Source: Halobacillus halophilus (lineage in GTDB: Bacteria > Bacillota > Bacilli > Bacillales > Halobacillaceae). Taken from it: 64,000 nt of DNA. The translations under genes and the position numbers were made by a program. This document shows, in pieces, positions 27,129-35,957 of the stretch (position 1 is its first letter; each line of letters opens with the position of its first letter). A model generated the notes under the pieces. It saw only the letters and a list, made by a program, of their open reading frames with translations. It was not told the DNA's origin and made no database searches. Location: NCBI RefSeq assembly GCF_020171985.1, contig NZ_JAIVAL010000001.1, forward strand, positions 124,001-188,000, written 5' to 3'.

Positions 27129-27716
27129 ATGGCAAAGCAAATTACTGATAAGCAGCAAGCCAGTAAATTACAATGGTTCTTCTTTGTAATTATCATTCCC
27201 ATAGTGTTTGCCATCACCTTAGCCTGGATTGTCTTAACTCTACTCGGTGTGAATGTCACAGAACAAACTGAGAAGTATGTAAGTAAGGTGCCGTGGATAG
27301 CTCAAAATGCATCTTCTCCAGAGGAAGAAAACATCAAATCAAACAACAAGGAACTTGAGACTACTCTTGACGCCAGGAATGAAGATATCGATCTGCTCGA
27401 AGAAGAACTAAGTGCAAAACAAACAGAGATTGATGAACTTGAGCAAAAGGTAGTTAAATTAGAAGCTGTTGTGGAATCTGCCCAGGAAGCAGAAGAAGCA
27501 AAACCTGAAAATGAGAAAGTGATGAGCATGGCTGCTTCCTTCCAGCAAATGGAGCCGGAAGAAGCTGCGCCTATTGTAGAGAACATGAGTCAAGATCTTG
27601 CTATAGAGGTGCTTGAGAATGTAGCAAGCGAAGAAAGAGGATTAATCTTTGGTCAAATGAATCCAGAAACAGCCGCAGGAATCGCTGGTGAAATTATTGA
27701 TTCATCTGAAGATTAA
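27129..27716 (+). CDS. ylxF: MotE-like flagellar protein (YlxF, MgtE N-domain)
   Basis: A 195-residue membrane-anchored protein in the place of B. subtilis ylxF. One membrane segment spans residues 17-39 (FFFVIIIPIVFAITLAWIVL). An acidic coiled coil follows (about residues 70-120, rich in E, L, D). The C-terminal MgtE-N-like domain has AASFQQMEPEEAAPIVENM and LIFGQMNPETAAGIAGEI. In other flagellates such MotE proteins act as chaperones for MotC. The role in Bacillaceae is less clear. It begins four bases after fliJ. Confidence 0.88.
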   Translation: MAKQITDKQQASKLQWFFFVIIIPIVFAITLAWIVLTLLGVNVTEQTEKYVSKVPWIAQNASSPEEENIKSNNKELETTLDARNEDIDLLEEELSAKQTEIDELEQKVVKLEAVVESAQEAEEAKPENEKVMSMAASFQQMEPEEAAPIVENMSQDLAIEVLENVASEERGLIFGQMNPETAAGIAGEIIDSSED

Positions 27717-27746
27717 GAGTTGTCTACTTGAAAGGAGGTGAAAACA

Positions 27747-29249
27747 ATGAATCTTGTCGATCAGTTGTTTAGCACTACAGGGTCTCGTCCGCTGCTTCTA
27801 TTTAACTCACAATCAGAAGGTAAGAATACCGAGGGAGCATTTCAAGACTTATTATATGCCCTTCAAGAGAATGGGGAGAGTTTAAGTGGTTCAAAGAAAG
27901 AAGATATAGATCCAATTATTGAAAAGGCTCAGAATCTTCAAAGCGAATTGATTGAATTATTTACCGAACTGAATTCCTATCATAAAGAAATTGATCTAGG
28001 AATTGGACAGGAGTTGAAGTTACTTGAACAGCTGACTGATCTCCAAAATCAGCTTGAAGGTAATGCGGATATGCCTTCAGGTCTGGACATACTAAATAGT
28101 CTGCAGTCTGCTCTTAAAATGCTTTATGGAGTAATGAAACCAGATGGAGCAGAAGGTGATAATTGGCAAGAAGAGACTTACTTTGATAAAGACCAAAGAG
28201 TTTTAGATCTTCTTCAAACCATCAATGAAAACACAAATTTGGCTCAACACGTACTTAAAGACGCTGAGGGGCAGAAAAAGAAAATGTCGGATAACATTCA
28301 CCTTTTCACTATCCCTATTTCAACGAGCCAGACACAATTGGAAAAAAATCAATTACTTAATAATTTTGAGCAGAAAGAGACGGATCTTCAAAAATTATGG
28401 GTTAAGTTCCAACAAACCCTTCATAGTCTTGACTACAATGATAGGGATTCCCATTCCAAGGTCAATGGTTATACAACCAAAGTATTAGTTATTAAAGATG
28501 TCATTCAATCGATCTCCCAAATATCCAATCAAGTGCCTGAGGGAAAATGGAAATCCATGCTGAGCAAACTATCCGAGCAAGGAACTGAATTTGAAAATAA
28601 GCTGTTTAAAGGTATATGGAATACTTACCATAATAGACAAACAGTTCCGCCTGGTTATCAAAGATTGTCGCCTATTAATGGAAAGGAAATGGGGAAGTGG
28701 ATTTCGCAGTATATAGAAAAGCATACGGATAATACTAAAAACTCTGCACCTTCTCTTCAAACCATGCCGATGTCAAAAGTAGAACAACATGTAATTCAAA
28801 TCCATCAGAACCAGCCGTCTTCTTCTTTCCCAAACCAGTTTATGAAAGAACTGGAACGTATTCTACAATCCAGCCGCTGGATTACCAGCAAGCCAGGCAG
28901 TATGGAAATGCAGTTAAAACTTAAGCCTCACAATCTTGGAGAGATGAAGGTGAGGCTTGCGCAAATTAATGGAGAAATTACCGTGAAGTTTATAGCTAGC
29001 AGTCAAGCGGCGAAAGATATGCTGGAAAGTAATATGAGCCAGTTGAGGCACATGTTCTCTCCCCAGCAGGTCGTAGTTGAAAAGAATGACGGTTTAAGTG
29101 ATCAGCAGACTTTTTATTCATTCGATGAGGAGCAAGAAGGCCAGGAAGAACAAAAAGAAAAACAATCAAATCAGTTAAATTCGGATAATGAAGATAAGTC
29201 TGAGGAAGAAATGTCTTTTTACGATATTCTAATGAACGAGAAAGTTTAG
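27747..29249 (+). CDS. fliK: Flagellar hook-length control protein FliK
   Basis: Exported molecular ruler that sets hook length and switches FlhB specificity. ATG 27747 lies eight bases after GGAGG in AAAGGAGGTGA. The first 370 residues are low in conservation and polar. The Flg_hook domain near residues 385-470 is clear: PGSMEMQLKLKPHNLGEMKV, RLAQINGEITVKFIASSQAA and MLESNMSQLRHMF. An acidic, Gln-rich tail follows. Length is 500 residues. Confidence 0.94.
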   Translation: MNLVDQLFSTTGSRPLLLFNSQSEGKNTEGAFQDLLYALQENGESLSGSKKEDIDPIIEKAQNLQSELIELFTELNSYHKEIDLGIGQELKLLEQLTDLQNQLEGNADMPSGLDILNSLQSALKMLYGVMKPDGAEGDNWQEETYFDKDQRVLDLLQTINENTNLAQHVLKDAEGQKKKMSDNIHLFTIPISTSQTQLEKNQLLNNFEQKETDLQKLWVKFQQTLHSLDYNDRDSHSKVNGYTTKVLVIKDVIQSISQISNQVPEGKWKSMLSKLSEQGTEFENKLFKGIWNTYHNRQTVPPGYQRLSPINGKEMGKWISQYIEKHTDNTKNSAPSLQTMPMSKVEQHVIQIHQNQPSSSFPNQFMKELERILQSSRWITSKPGSMEMQLKLKPHNLGEMKVRLAQINGEITVKFIASSQAAKDMLESNMSQLRHMFSPQQVVVEKNDGLSDQQTFYSFDEEQEGQEEQKEKQSNQLNSDNEDKSEEEMSFYDILMNEKV

Positions 29250-29257
29250 GTGATGAC

Positions 29258-29713
29258 ATGAATACGATTGATTCGTCCTACTATTTAAAAAATCAGTCAG
29301 TTGCAGATAGCGCAAATTCCTCGCTCGGAAAAGATGATTTCTTAAAGATTTTAATGGCGCAAATTCAAAATCAAAATCCTCTTGACCCGATGAAAGATAA
29401 AGAGTTTATATCCCAGATGACCCAGTTTTCTAATTTGGAACAGATGACAAATATGTCACAAGCTATAGAGCAATTCTTAGACACTCAAAGTCTACCGCCA
29501 CTGATCCAGTATAGCAGTTTAATTGGTAAGGAGGTTGCCTATCCGATAGTTAATGAAGAAACTGGAGCTGAAGAGGGGCTGGAAAAAGGAGTAGTTACAT
29601 CCGTCGTTCAAAAAGATGGGGATACCTCCCTTGAGTTGAAGTCAGGTCTAAAACTGCCAGTCAATCAAATTACATCTGTTAGTGGAATAGGTGGAGCAAG
29701 TTCCGGTGAGTAG
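29258..29713 (+). CDS. flgD: Flagellar hook-capping protein FlgD
   Basis: Scaffold for hook assembly, 151 residues. The core FlgD motif GKDDFLKILMAQIQNQNPLD and PMKDKEFISQMTQFSNLEQM is fully present. The protein is short, with only about 80 residues after the core, like the B. subtilis type rather than the longer enterobacterial form. TAGGTGATG precedes the ATG, eight bases after fliK. Confidence 0.96.
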   Translation: MNTIDSSYYLKNQSVADSANSSLGKDDFLKILMAQIQNQNPLDPMKDKEFISQMTQFSNLEQMTNMSQAIEQFLDTQSLPPLIQYSSLIGKEVAYPIVNEETGAEEGLEKGVVTSVVQKDGDTSLELKSGLKLPVNQITSVSGIGGASSGE

Positions 29714-29714
29714 A

Positions 29715-30077
29715 ATGGATCCCCGCATTCATCAATTTCACCAACCACTCCAAGCAGCACCTCAAAGGAAAAAAACGAAAACAGATATCTCTTTTCAAAA
29801 TGTTCTTAATGAGGCTCAAACGTTAAGAATAAGCAAACATGCAGAAAAGCGTTTGAAACAACGGAATATAGAAATTGATGAGAATAAATGGAATGAAATT
29901 TCAAATAAGATGGCAGAAGCCAAGTCCAAAGGTGTAACGGATAGTTTAGTCATTACTAACCAGGCTGCTTTTGTAGTAAGTACTAAAAATAACACCGTTG
30001 TAACAGCGCTTGGAAGAGAAGAAGCTGCATCTCAAATTTTTACAAACATTAATGGCACCATTGTGTTAGAAGATTAG
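29715..30077 (+). CDS. Flagellar operon protein, TIGR02530-like
   Basis: A 120-residue protein between flgD and flgE that matches the small 'flagellar operon protein' family of many Firmicutes. The conserved part is RISKHAEKRLKQRNIEIDEN, SLVITNQAAFVVSTKNNTVV and GREEAASQIFTNINGTIVLE. Its function is not known; B. subtilis lacks it in this place. The start is ATG 29715, two bases after the flgD stop. GTG 29706, with GGTGGAG nine bases upstream, is an alternative that would overlap flgD. Confidence 0.85.
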   Translation: MDPRIHQFHQPLQAAPQRKKTKTDISFQNVLNEAQTLRISKHAEKRLKQRNIEIDENKWNEISNKMAEAKSKGVTDSLVITNQAAFVVSTKNNTVVTALGREEAASQIFTNINGTIVLED

Positions 30078-30159
30078 GCTGGACCCTCAAGGGAGGCCGT
30101 ACTACCGCTGACTGATGGAAGCGGCTGATCAAAATAAAAAATGAGAGGAATGTTGCAAC

Positions 30160-31071
30160 ATGCTACGTTCAATGTATGCGGGTATTTCCGGAATGAAAGG
30201 TTTTCAAACACAGTTAGATACGATTGGAAATAACATTGCTAATGTAAATACGTACGGATACAAAAAAGGGCGCGTTACATTTCAAGATATGATGAGTCAA
30301 ACAATGACAGGTGCCCAAGGACCTACAGAAGGAGCAAACGGCAATACACGCGGAGGTTTGAACCCTTCACAAGTAGGGCTGGGTTCCCAAACAGGATCCA
30401 TTGATACAATCCATACTCAAGGTAACCGCCAGACAACCAATCGTCCATTGGATTTGTCTCTTGAAGGAGACGGGATGTTTATGCTTGCAGAGGGTGGAAC
30501 AGATGACATTAATACGGATGGTAAAGCATTTAATCTTGACAATGTGAATACGAGCTTTACAAGAGCTGGAAATTTCTATTTGGATTCTGAAGGGGCAATC
30601 GTGAACAATGAAGGAAAATATTTAGTTGGAGAGCCTTTTACTATAAACCAGAACGCGCCAAATACCGCCCAAAACAATGCAGGAATGATTACCATTCCTG
30701 AAGACGCCCAGAGTTTCAGTATACAGCCGGACGGTGCAGTCAGTTATGTAGATGTTGATGGTACACCTAGAGTAGCTGGGCAAATCAGACTGGCTAACTT
30801 TGCTAATCCAAGCGGTCTCGAGAAAATTGGCGGCAATACCTATCGCTATACCACTAACGCTGGAGAGCCGATTGAGGGATTGGATGACTTGTCTGTTGCA
30901 GGAAGCGATGGAACAGGGCAAATGGTCGCAGGGGCTCTTGAGATGTCTAATGTGGACTTAGCTGAATCGTTCACTGAAATGATTACGGCACAAAGAGGAT
31001 TTCAGGCCAATACAAGGATTATTACTACTTCAGATGAAATTCTTCAGGAATTAGTCAACTTGAAACGTTAA
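30160..31071 (+). CDS. flgE: Flagellar hook protein FlgE
   Basis: Hook subunit of 303 residues. The N-terminus MLRSMYAGISGMKGFQTQLD and GNNIANVNTYGYKKGRVTFQ and the C-terminus ALEMSNVDLAESFTEMITAQ and RGFQANTRIITTSDEILQEL form the conserved coiled core. The DUF1533-like middle (about residues 80-220) is the exposed domain. In this position the gene was called flgG in older B. subtilis work. GAGAGGAATG precedes the ATG; an 82-base gap before it carries a small CCGCT/AGCGG hairpin. Confidence 0.96.
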   Translation: MLRSMYAGISGMKGFQTQLDTIGNNIANVNTYGYKKGRVTFQDMMSQTMTGAQGPTEGANGNTRGGLNPSQVGLGSQTGSIDTIHTQGNRQTTNRPLDLSLEGDGMFMLAEGGTDDINTDGKAFNLDNVNTSFTRAGNFYLDSEGAIVNNEGKYLVGEPFTINQNAPNTAQNNAGMITIPEDAQSFSIQPDGAVSYVDVDGTPRVAGQIRLANFANPSGLEKIGGNTYRYTTNAGEPIEGLDDLSVAGSDGTGQMVAGALEMSNVDLAESFTEMITAQRGFQANTRIITTSDEILQELVNLKR

Positions 31072-31073
31072 CC

Positions 31074-31121
31074 GGAGAGGAGGGCGGGGAGGCTGACTAT
31101 ATAGCCTCCCCTATCAAGATG
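31074..31121 (+). promoter_or_regulatory. Hairpin between Shine-Dalgarno sequence and swrD start
   Basis: GGAGAGGAGGG (31074-31084) is a strong ribosome binding site but lies 34 bases before the swrD ATG. Between them is a nine-base perfect GC-rich stem, GGGGAGGCT (31086-31094) with AGCCTCCCC (31103-31111), without a T tract. Folding it out leaves about eight bases from AGGAGGG to ATG, the ideal spacing. No other ribosome binding site precedes the ATG. Confidence 0.6.
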
Positions 31122-31334
31122 ATAGCTTTAACGAAATTGAACGGGGATCCGTTTACCTTAAATGCCATCTACATAGAGCAAATTCAATCTAATCCGGACA
31201 CTATGATTACGACAACTCAAGGAAAAAAGCTTCTGGTTAAAGAGCAGGAAGAAATTGTTGTAAAGAAAATTAAAAGGTTTTATAGAGAAGTAGGGCTTTT
31301 TAGACTAGCTGGACAGGCAGGTGATGACGATTAA
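31119..31334 (+). CDS. swrD: Swarming motility protein SwrD (FlbD/YlzI family)
   Basis: FlbD-family protein of 71 residues. The start MIALTKLNGDPFTLNAIYIE is the family signature and fixes ATG 31119 as the true start. In B. subtilis SwrD raises motor torque needed for swarming. The usual ribosome binding site is missing right before the ATG; a hairpin stands between it and AGGAGGG. The last eleven bases overlap fliL. Confidence 0.94.
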   Translation: MIALTKLNGDPFTLNAIYIEQIQSNPDTMITTTQGKKLLVKEQEEIVVKKIKRFYREVGLFRLAGQAGDDD

Positions 31335-31752
31335 AAATCGAGTCTTTAAGACGATGATTATTATTCTAAGTACGCTTACTTTACTTGGAGCAGCGACTCT
31401 TATTATCGTCATGAATCTAAATGGGACAGATGAAGTAAAAGGAAAAAGATCTATTGATGAAATGCGGGAGTCATCCATGCTAACGGAGGATATTACAACG
31501 GATTTAAAGAATGGTGACTTTGTACGCATCCGCTTCCGTGTTGTAACAGACAGCAAGAAATCTTTAGAAGAATTACAAAAGAGAGATTTCCAGATGCAAA
31601 ATATATTGATTAAAGAACTTGCGGTTATGGATTCTGAATCTTTTCAATCGGGGCTTGGTGATCTTGAGGACCAGTTAAAAGAAAAATTGAATGAGGTTAT
31701 GAGCCAGGGGACCGTTACTGATGTTTATACAGTAGACAAAGTCTTACAATAA
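31324..31752 (+). CDS. fliL: Flagellar basal body-associated protein FliL
   Basis: Single-pass membrane protein that surrounds the stator units, 142 residues. One membrane segment spans residues 8-30 (FKTMIIILSTLTLLGAATLI). The periplasmic domain has the family's VRIRFRVVTDSKKSLEELQK region and the C-terminal KEKLNEVMSQGTVTDVYT. I chose ATG 31324; the GTG one codon earlier is possible. It overlaps swrD, so translation is likely coupled. Confidence 0.93.
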   Translation: MTIKNRVFKTMIIILSTLTLLGAATLIIVMNLNGTDEVKGKRSIDEMRESSMLTEDITTDLKNGDFVRIRFRVVTDSKKSLEELQKRDFQMQNILIKELAVMDSESFQSGLGDLEDQLKEKLNEVMSQGTVTDVYTVDKVLQ

Positions 31753-31780
31753 TTAACAATCTGGGTGAGGGGGTGAGAGT

Positions 31781-32782
31781 GTGGCAGAAGAAGTTCTCTC
31801 TCAGAATGAAATAGACTCCTTGCTATCCGCTTTATCAACGGGTGAAATGGATGCCGAGGAATTAAAGAATGAAGAAAAGGAGAGGAAAGTTCGATCCTAC
31901 GATTTTAAAAGAGCGCTGCGATTCTCAAAAGACCAAATTAGAAGTCTTTCAAGAATACATGAAAATTTCTCCAGATTGCTTACTACTTATTTTTCAGCAC
32001 ATTTAAGAACCTATGTAAATATCGAAGTCGCTTCAGTAGACCAGCTCCCTTATGAAGAATTTATCAGGTCTATTCCAACAATGACGATACTGAATATATT
32101 CAGTGTATCCCCATTAGAAGGAAGAATTCTGCTCGAAATTAACCCTAATGTAGCGTATGCGATGATGGACCGAGTATTGGGAGGCAGAGGTAGCAGTGCA
32201 AGTAAAGTGGACAACTTAACAGAAATTGAAACGACTATTATGTCTCACTTATTTGAGAAAGCCCTCGATAACTACCAGGAAGCCTGGGGTTCTATAGTAG
32301 AAATCGACCCAATACTGGAAGAATTTGAAGTGAATCCTCAATTTCTTCAAATGGTATCACCTAATGAGACGGTGGTAGTTGTTTCCTTAAATACAACTAT
32401 TGGGGAATCGAGCGGTATGATTAATATTTGTATCCCTCACGTAGTGTTAGAACCAATCATTCCGAAGCTGTCCGTTCATTATTGGATGCAAAAGCAACAG
32501 CCGAAAGATAGAGATCCTGAAGAATATGAAGCACTAACAAGCACTATTAAAGGGACAGAAGTAGATATAAGAGCTTTGCTCGGGGAATCGAATATATCGA
32601 TTCAGGAGTTTTTAGGGTTGAAGGAAAATGATGTGATTCGATTAAGTCAGCAAATTGACAAACCTATGACGTTAAAAGTAGATAACGAACAAAAGTTTTA
32701 TGTGCAGCCGGGGACCATTAAAAATCAACTCGCTGTGCAAGTACTAGAAGACTATCGAGGGGAGGCCGAAAGAAATGAGTGA
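31781..32782 (+). CDS. fliM: Flagellar motor switch protein FliM
   Basis: Switch protein that binds CheY-P and FliG. The GTG start follows GAGGGGGTGAGA. The N-terminal CheY-binding peptide is VLSQNEIDSLLSALSTG. The middle domain shows SRLLTTYFSAHLRTYVNIEV and the GGRGSS turn (MMDRVLGGRGSSASK). The C-terminal SpoA domain begins around residue 250. Length is 333 residues. It overlaps fliY by eight bases. Confidence 0.97.
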   Translation: MAEEVLSQNEIDSLLSALSTGEMDAEELKNEEKERKVRSYDFKRALRFSKDQIRSLSRIHENFSRLLTTYFSAHLRTYVNIEVASVDQLPYEEFIRSIPTMTILNIFSVSPLEGRILLEINPNVAYAMMDRVLGGRGSSASKVDNLTEIETTIMSHLFEKALDNYQEAWGSIVEIDPILEEFEVNPQFLQMVSPNETVVVVSLNTTIGESSGMINICIPHVVLEPIIPKLSVHYWMQKQQPKDRDPEEYEALTSTIKGTEVDIRALLGESNISIQEFLGLKENDVIRLSQQIDKPMTLKVDNEQKFYVQPGTIKNQLAVQVLEDYRGEAERNE

Positions 32783-33953
32783 CGATATGTTATCCCAGGA
32801 TGAAATAGATGCCCTTTTGAATGGCAGTACCGGTGAAGATTTTAAACGTTCACCTTCTAGTCAAGGTTCGGCAGAAGAATTATCAATACTTGAACAAGAT
32901 GCACTAGGTGAAATCGGCAATATTTCTTTTGGAAGTTCTGCAACAGCTTTGTCTTCCTTGTTAAACCAAAAAGTCCAAATCACAACACCGAAAATCACCG
33001 TTGTAAACCGTAATCGTCTTTCTGATGAATTTCCAAAACCTTATGTTGCCGTCGGAGTTACTTATACGGATGGATTTTCAGGTGAAAATGTTTTGGTTAT
33101 TAACACTAAAGATGCGGCTATTATTGCAGACCTTATGCTGGGCGGAGATGGCAGCTCTCCTGATGACCAATTAAATGAAATTTCTTTAAGTGCCGTCCAG
33201 GAAGCTATGAACCAAATGATGGGGTCAGCAGCGACCAGTATGTCAACTATATTTAATAAAAAAGTAGATATTTCTCCTCCAACCATTGATGTGTTAAACC
33301 TTGAGGAAGACCGGGGGACGGATCAGATTCCAAATGACGAAACCCTTGTGAAAGTTTCTTTCCAGCTAAAAGTGGGGAAACTGATCGATTCTAGTATTAT
33401 GCAGCTGCTTCCTGTAGGTTTTGCTAGAGAGTTAGTGGATCAGTTAATGAATCCTGAGGAAAAAGAATACCATCAAAAATCTCTGGAAAAATCTTCGGAT
33501 TTAAGAGGAGAAGAGCAGCCCAACAAAACTGTTACAACCAGTGACTATCACAAGGGTTCAAGTACATCAGTACCTCAGGATGAAGTTGAACCTCAGTACG
33601 TAGGAGGACCAGTGGGGCAAAATGTTAATGAAGCGAATATTCAGACCGCTCAATTCCAAAACTTTGAATCTGTGCAGCTTAATAATAGTGAACAGAGAAA
33701 CTTAGATATGCTGATGGACATTCCATTAAAAGTTACCGTAGAGCTTGGTCGCACGAAAAGGACAATAAAAGATATTTTAGAAATATCAGCAGGTTCTGTG
33801 GTAGAACTGGATAAGTTAGCAGGCGAACCAGTTGATATTCTTGTAAATGAAAAACTGATGGCTAAGGGAGAAGTTGTAGTGATCGACGAGAATTTCGGTG
33901 TACGGGTAACCGACATAGTGAGTCCCAAAGATCGACTGAGTAAATTACGTTAA
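32775..33953 (+). CDS. fliY: Flagellar motor switch phosphatase FliY
   Basis: Switch component that also dephosphorylates CheY-P, 392 residues. The N-terminal peptide LSQDEIDALLNGSTG resembles that of FliM. The CheC-like domain carries both phosphatase half-sites, DALGEIGNISFGSSATALS and LSAVQEAMNQMMGSAATSMS. A polar linker of about 70 residues leads to the C-terminal FliN/SpoA domain (MDIPLKVTVELGRTKRTIKD). All parts expected for a Bacillus FliY are present. Confidence 0.97.
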   Translation: MSDDMLSQDEIDALLNGSTGEDFKRSPSSQGSAEELSILEQDALGEIGNISFGSSATALSSLLNQKVQITTPKITVVNRNRLSDEFPKPYVAVGVTYTDGFSGENVLVINTKDAAIIADLMLGGDGSSPDDQLNEISLSAVQEAMNQMMGSAATSMSTIFNKKVDISPPTIDVLNLEEDRGTDQIPNDETLVKVSFQLKVGKLIDSSIMQLLPVGFARELVDQLMNPEEKEYHQKSLEKSSDLRGEEQPNKTVTTSDYHKGSSTSVPQDEVEPQYVGGPVGQNVNEANIQTAQFQNFESVQLNNSEQRNLDMLMDIPLKVTVELGRTKRTIKDILEISAGSVVELDKLAGEPVDILVNEKLMAKGEVVVIDENFGVRVTDIVSPKDRLSKLR

Positions 33954-33970
33954 TAAAGGAGGAAGTAAAA

Positions 33971-34333
33971 ATGGGAGAAAAAATAATGATTGTAGATGAT
34001 GCAGCTTTTATGAGAATGATGGTAAAGGACATTCTTACGAAAAATGGGTATGAAATTGCAGCTGAAGCAGAGGATGGAAAAAAAGCGGTGGAATTATATA
34101 AGGAAACAAACCCTGATCTCGTAACGATGGACATTACTATGCCAGAAATGGATGGAATTACAGCACTGAAGGAAATAAAGCAGCATAATCCAAATGCTAA
34201 AGTAATTATGTGCTCTGCTATGGGACAACAGGCAATGGTTGTCGATGCTATTCAAGCAGGGGCTAAAGATTTTATCGTTAAACCCTTTCAGGCTGATCGT
34301 GTTATCGAAGCCATTCAAAAAGCCTTAAGTTAA
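33971..34333 (+). CDS. cheY: Chemotaxis response regulator CheY
   Basis: Phosphorylated by CheA; binds FliM/FliY and controls rotation direction. The acidic pocket is Asp9-Asp10 (IMIVDDAAFMR), the phosphoacceptor Asp54 lies in DLVTMDITMPEMDG, and the conserved Lys is in DFIVKPFQADRV. Length is 120 residues, a stand-alone receiver. AAAGGAGGA precedes the ATG. Confidence 0.98.
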   Translation: MGEKIMIVDDAAFMRMMVKDILTKNGYEIAAEAEDGKKAVELYKETNPDLVTMDITMPEMDGITALKEIKQHNPNAKVIMCSAMGQQAMVVDAIQAGAKDFIVKPFQADRVIEAIQKALS

Positions 34334-34345
34334 AGAGGAATGTTT

Positions 34346-35011
34346 ATGTATCGAACAACTAGATGGATAGCTTTCATGATCGCTTTAATTACTATTTTTC
34401 TCGGCAGTGCAGGGTTCGTTCAAGCTGCACCATCTGCCGCTGAGTGTTTAGAGAATCCTCAGCTTGAAGGATGCCCATCTTCTAACTCAGCAGAAGATTC
34501 TGAGGCTCCCTCTGGAGGCAATCCCTCTCAATTAGAAGAAGCAGAAGGTTCCTTACTTTGGAATATTATTAAACTGGTATTGGTTCTATTACTGGTATTG
34601 GCTCTCATATATGGACTATTAAAATTTTTTAATTCTAGAAATAAAGTGTTCAATCAGAATCGAACAATGGAAAACCTGGGAGGGATGAACCTTGCGCCTA
34701 ACCGTTCGATACAGGCTGTGCGTATTGGTGAACAAGTGTTTATTCTCGGGGTCGGGGATTCAGTGGAAATCATTACTGAAATCTCAGATCCTTCCACTAA
34801 AAGCGCTTTGATCCAAAGGGATAAACACCATGGAATGGAAAAAACTTTCCCTTTTGATAAATGGCTTGGAAAATGGAGAAAGGATGAAGGAAAGGAACGG
34901 AGTACTTCCACTACACAGTTTCAGCAACTATTTGAGAAGCAGCTTAAAGATATGAAAGAAAAAAGAAAAAATGCATCAAAACAGGATCAGGAGGGCAGAG
35001 ATCATGAATGA
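34346..35011 (+). CDS. fliZ: Flagellar biosynthesis protein FliZ (FliO family)
   Basis: FliO-type membrane protein assisting FliP assembly into the export gate, 221 residues. The start is ATG 34346, seven bases after AGAGG; the ATG two codons upstream is too close to it. A signal-peptide-like N-terminus (residues 7-28, ending FVQAAPSAA) is followed by a short polar domain with a cysteine pair. One membrane segment lies near residues 75-95 (IIKLVLVLLLVLALIYGLLK). The cytoplasmic part includes NLGGMNLAPNRSIQAVRIGE. It overlaps fliP by eight bases. Confidence 0.92.
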   Translation: MYRTTRWIAFMIALITIFLGSAGFVQAAPSAAECLENPQLEGCPSSNSAEDSEAPSGGNPSQLEEAEGSLLWNIIKLVLVLLLVLALIYGLLKFFNSRNKVFNQNRTMENLGGMNLAPNRSIQAVRIGEQVFILGVGDSVEIITEISDPSTKSALIQRDKHHGMEKTFPFDKWLGKWRKDEGKERSTSTTQFQQLFEKQLKDMKEKRKNASKQDQEGRDHE

Positions 35012-35669
35012 ATTTATCGAGATCTTCTCCGGGTCAGATCCTGAAGACATTTCTACTTCCGTTAAATTACTGCTTTTGTTGACGGTCTTGTCCCTTGCTC
35101 CTGGGATATTGATTTTGATGACAAGTTTTACAAGAATTCTGATCGTACTTTCTTTTGTAAGGACTTCACTTGCGACTCAACAAATGCCGCCCAATCAAGT
35201 TTTGGTTGGTATTGCTCTTTTTTTAACATTTTTTATAATGGCACCTACCTTACAGGAAGTTAACGATCAGGCCTTAACGCCCTTGTTCAATGAGGAAATT
35301 ACATTGGATGAAGCTTATGAAGAAGCAAGTATTCCTATGAAGGATTTTATGGGGAAACACACGAGGCAAAAGGACTTAGCTCTATTCATCAATTATTCTG
35401 GTATGGAGCGGCCGGAGACCATTCAAGATGTTCCACTCACTACACTTGTACCAGCTTTTGCGATCAGTGAACTTAAAACGGCATTTCAAATGGGGTTCAT
35501 GATATTTGTCCCTTTTCTCGTTATTGATATGGCTGTTGCAAGTGTCCTTATGTCCATGGGAATGATGATGCTGCCTCCTGTCATGATTTCACTTCCTTTT
35601 AAGATATTATTATTTGTGCTGGTTGATGGATGGTTCTTAATTACTAAATCTTTATTAGAAGGGTTTTAG
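35004..35669 (+). CDS. fliP: Flagellar export gate protein FliP
   Basis: Core of the FliPQR export gate, 221 residues. ATG 35004 follows GAGGGCAGAG; the longer frame overlaps fliZ and is rejected. Signatures are TSFTRILIVLSFVRTSLATQ, QMPPNQVLVGIALFLTFFIM and the C-terminal LMSMGMMMLPPVMISLPFKI. Four membrane segments are evident. Unlike enteric FliP there is no long cleavable leader. Confidence 0.98.
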   Translation: MNEFIEIFSGSDPEDISTSVKLLLLLTVLSLAPGILILMTSFTRILIVLSFVRTSLATQQMPPNQVLVGIALFLTFFIMAPTLQEVNDQALTPLFNEEITLDEAYEEASIPMKDFMGKHTRQKDLALFINYSGMERPETIQDVPLTTLVPAFAISELKTAFQMGFMIFVPFLVIDMAVASVLMSMGMMMLPPVMISLPFKILLFVLVDGWFLITKSLLEGF

Positions 35670-35685
35670 GAGGGAGGTCAATAAT

Positions 35686-35955
35686 ATGAACGATCAAATG
35701 GTCATTTCATTCGCGAAGGAAGGTATTTATACCGTGTTAATGATTACCGGTCCCTTGCTGATTCTAGCTTTAGCGGTCGGCCTCCTGGTTAGTATTTTTC
35801 AGGCAACAACGCAAATCCAAGAACAGACGCTTGCTTTTATTCCTAAAATTGTAGCCGTAATGGTAGGTTTAATATTTTTTGGGCCCTGGATGCTGACAAA
35901 TATGGTAGAGTTTGCGGCCAGCATATTTAGTAACTTAAATATGTTGGTAGGGTAG
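35686..35955 (+). CDS. fliQ: Flagellar export gate protein FliQ
   Basis: Two-helix hairpin membrane protein of the export gate, 89 residues. The segment LILALAVGLLVSIFQATTQI followed by QEQTLAFIPKIVAVMVGLIF is the family hallmark. AGGAGGGAGG precedes the ATG. fliR follows after two bases. Confidence 0.98.
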   Translation: MNDQMVISFAKEGIYTVLMITGPLLILALAVGLLVSIFQATTQIQEQTLAFIPKIVAVMVGLIFFGPWMLTNMVEFAASIFSNLNMLVG

Positions 35956-35957
35956 CT

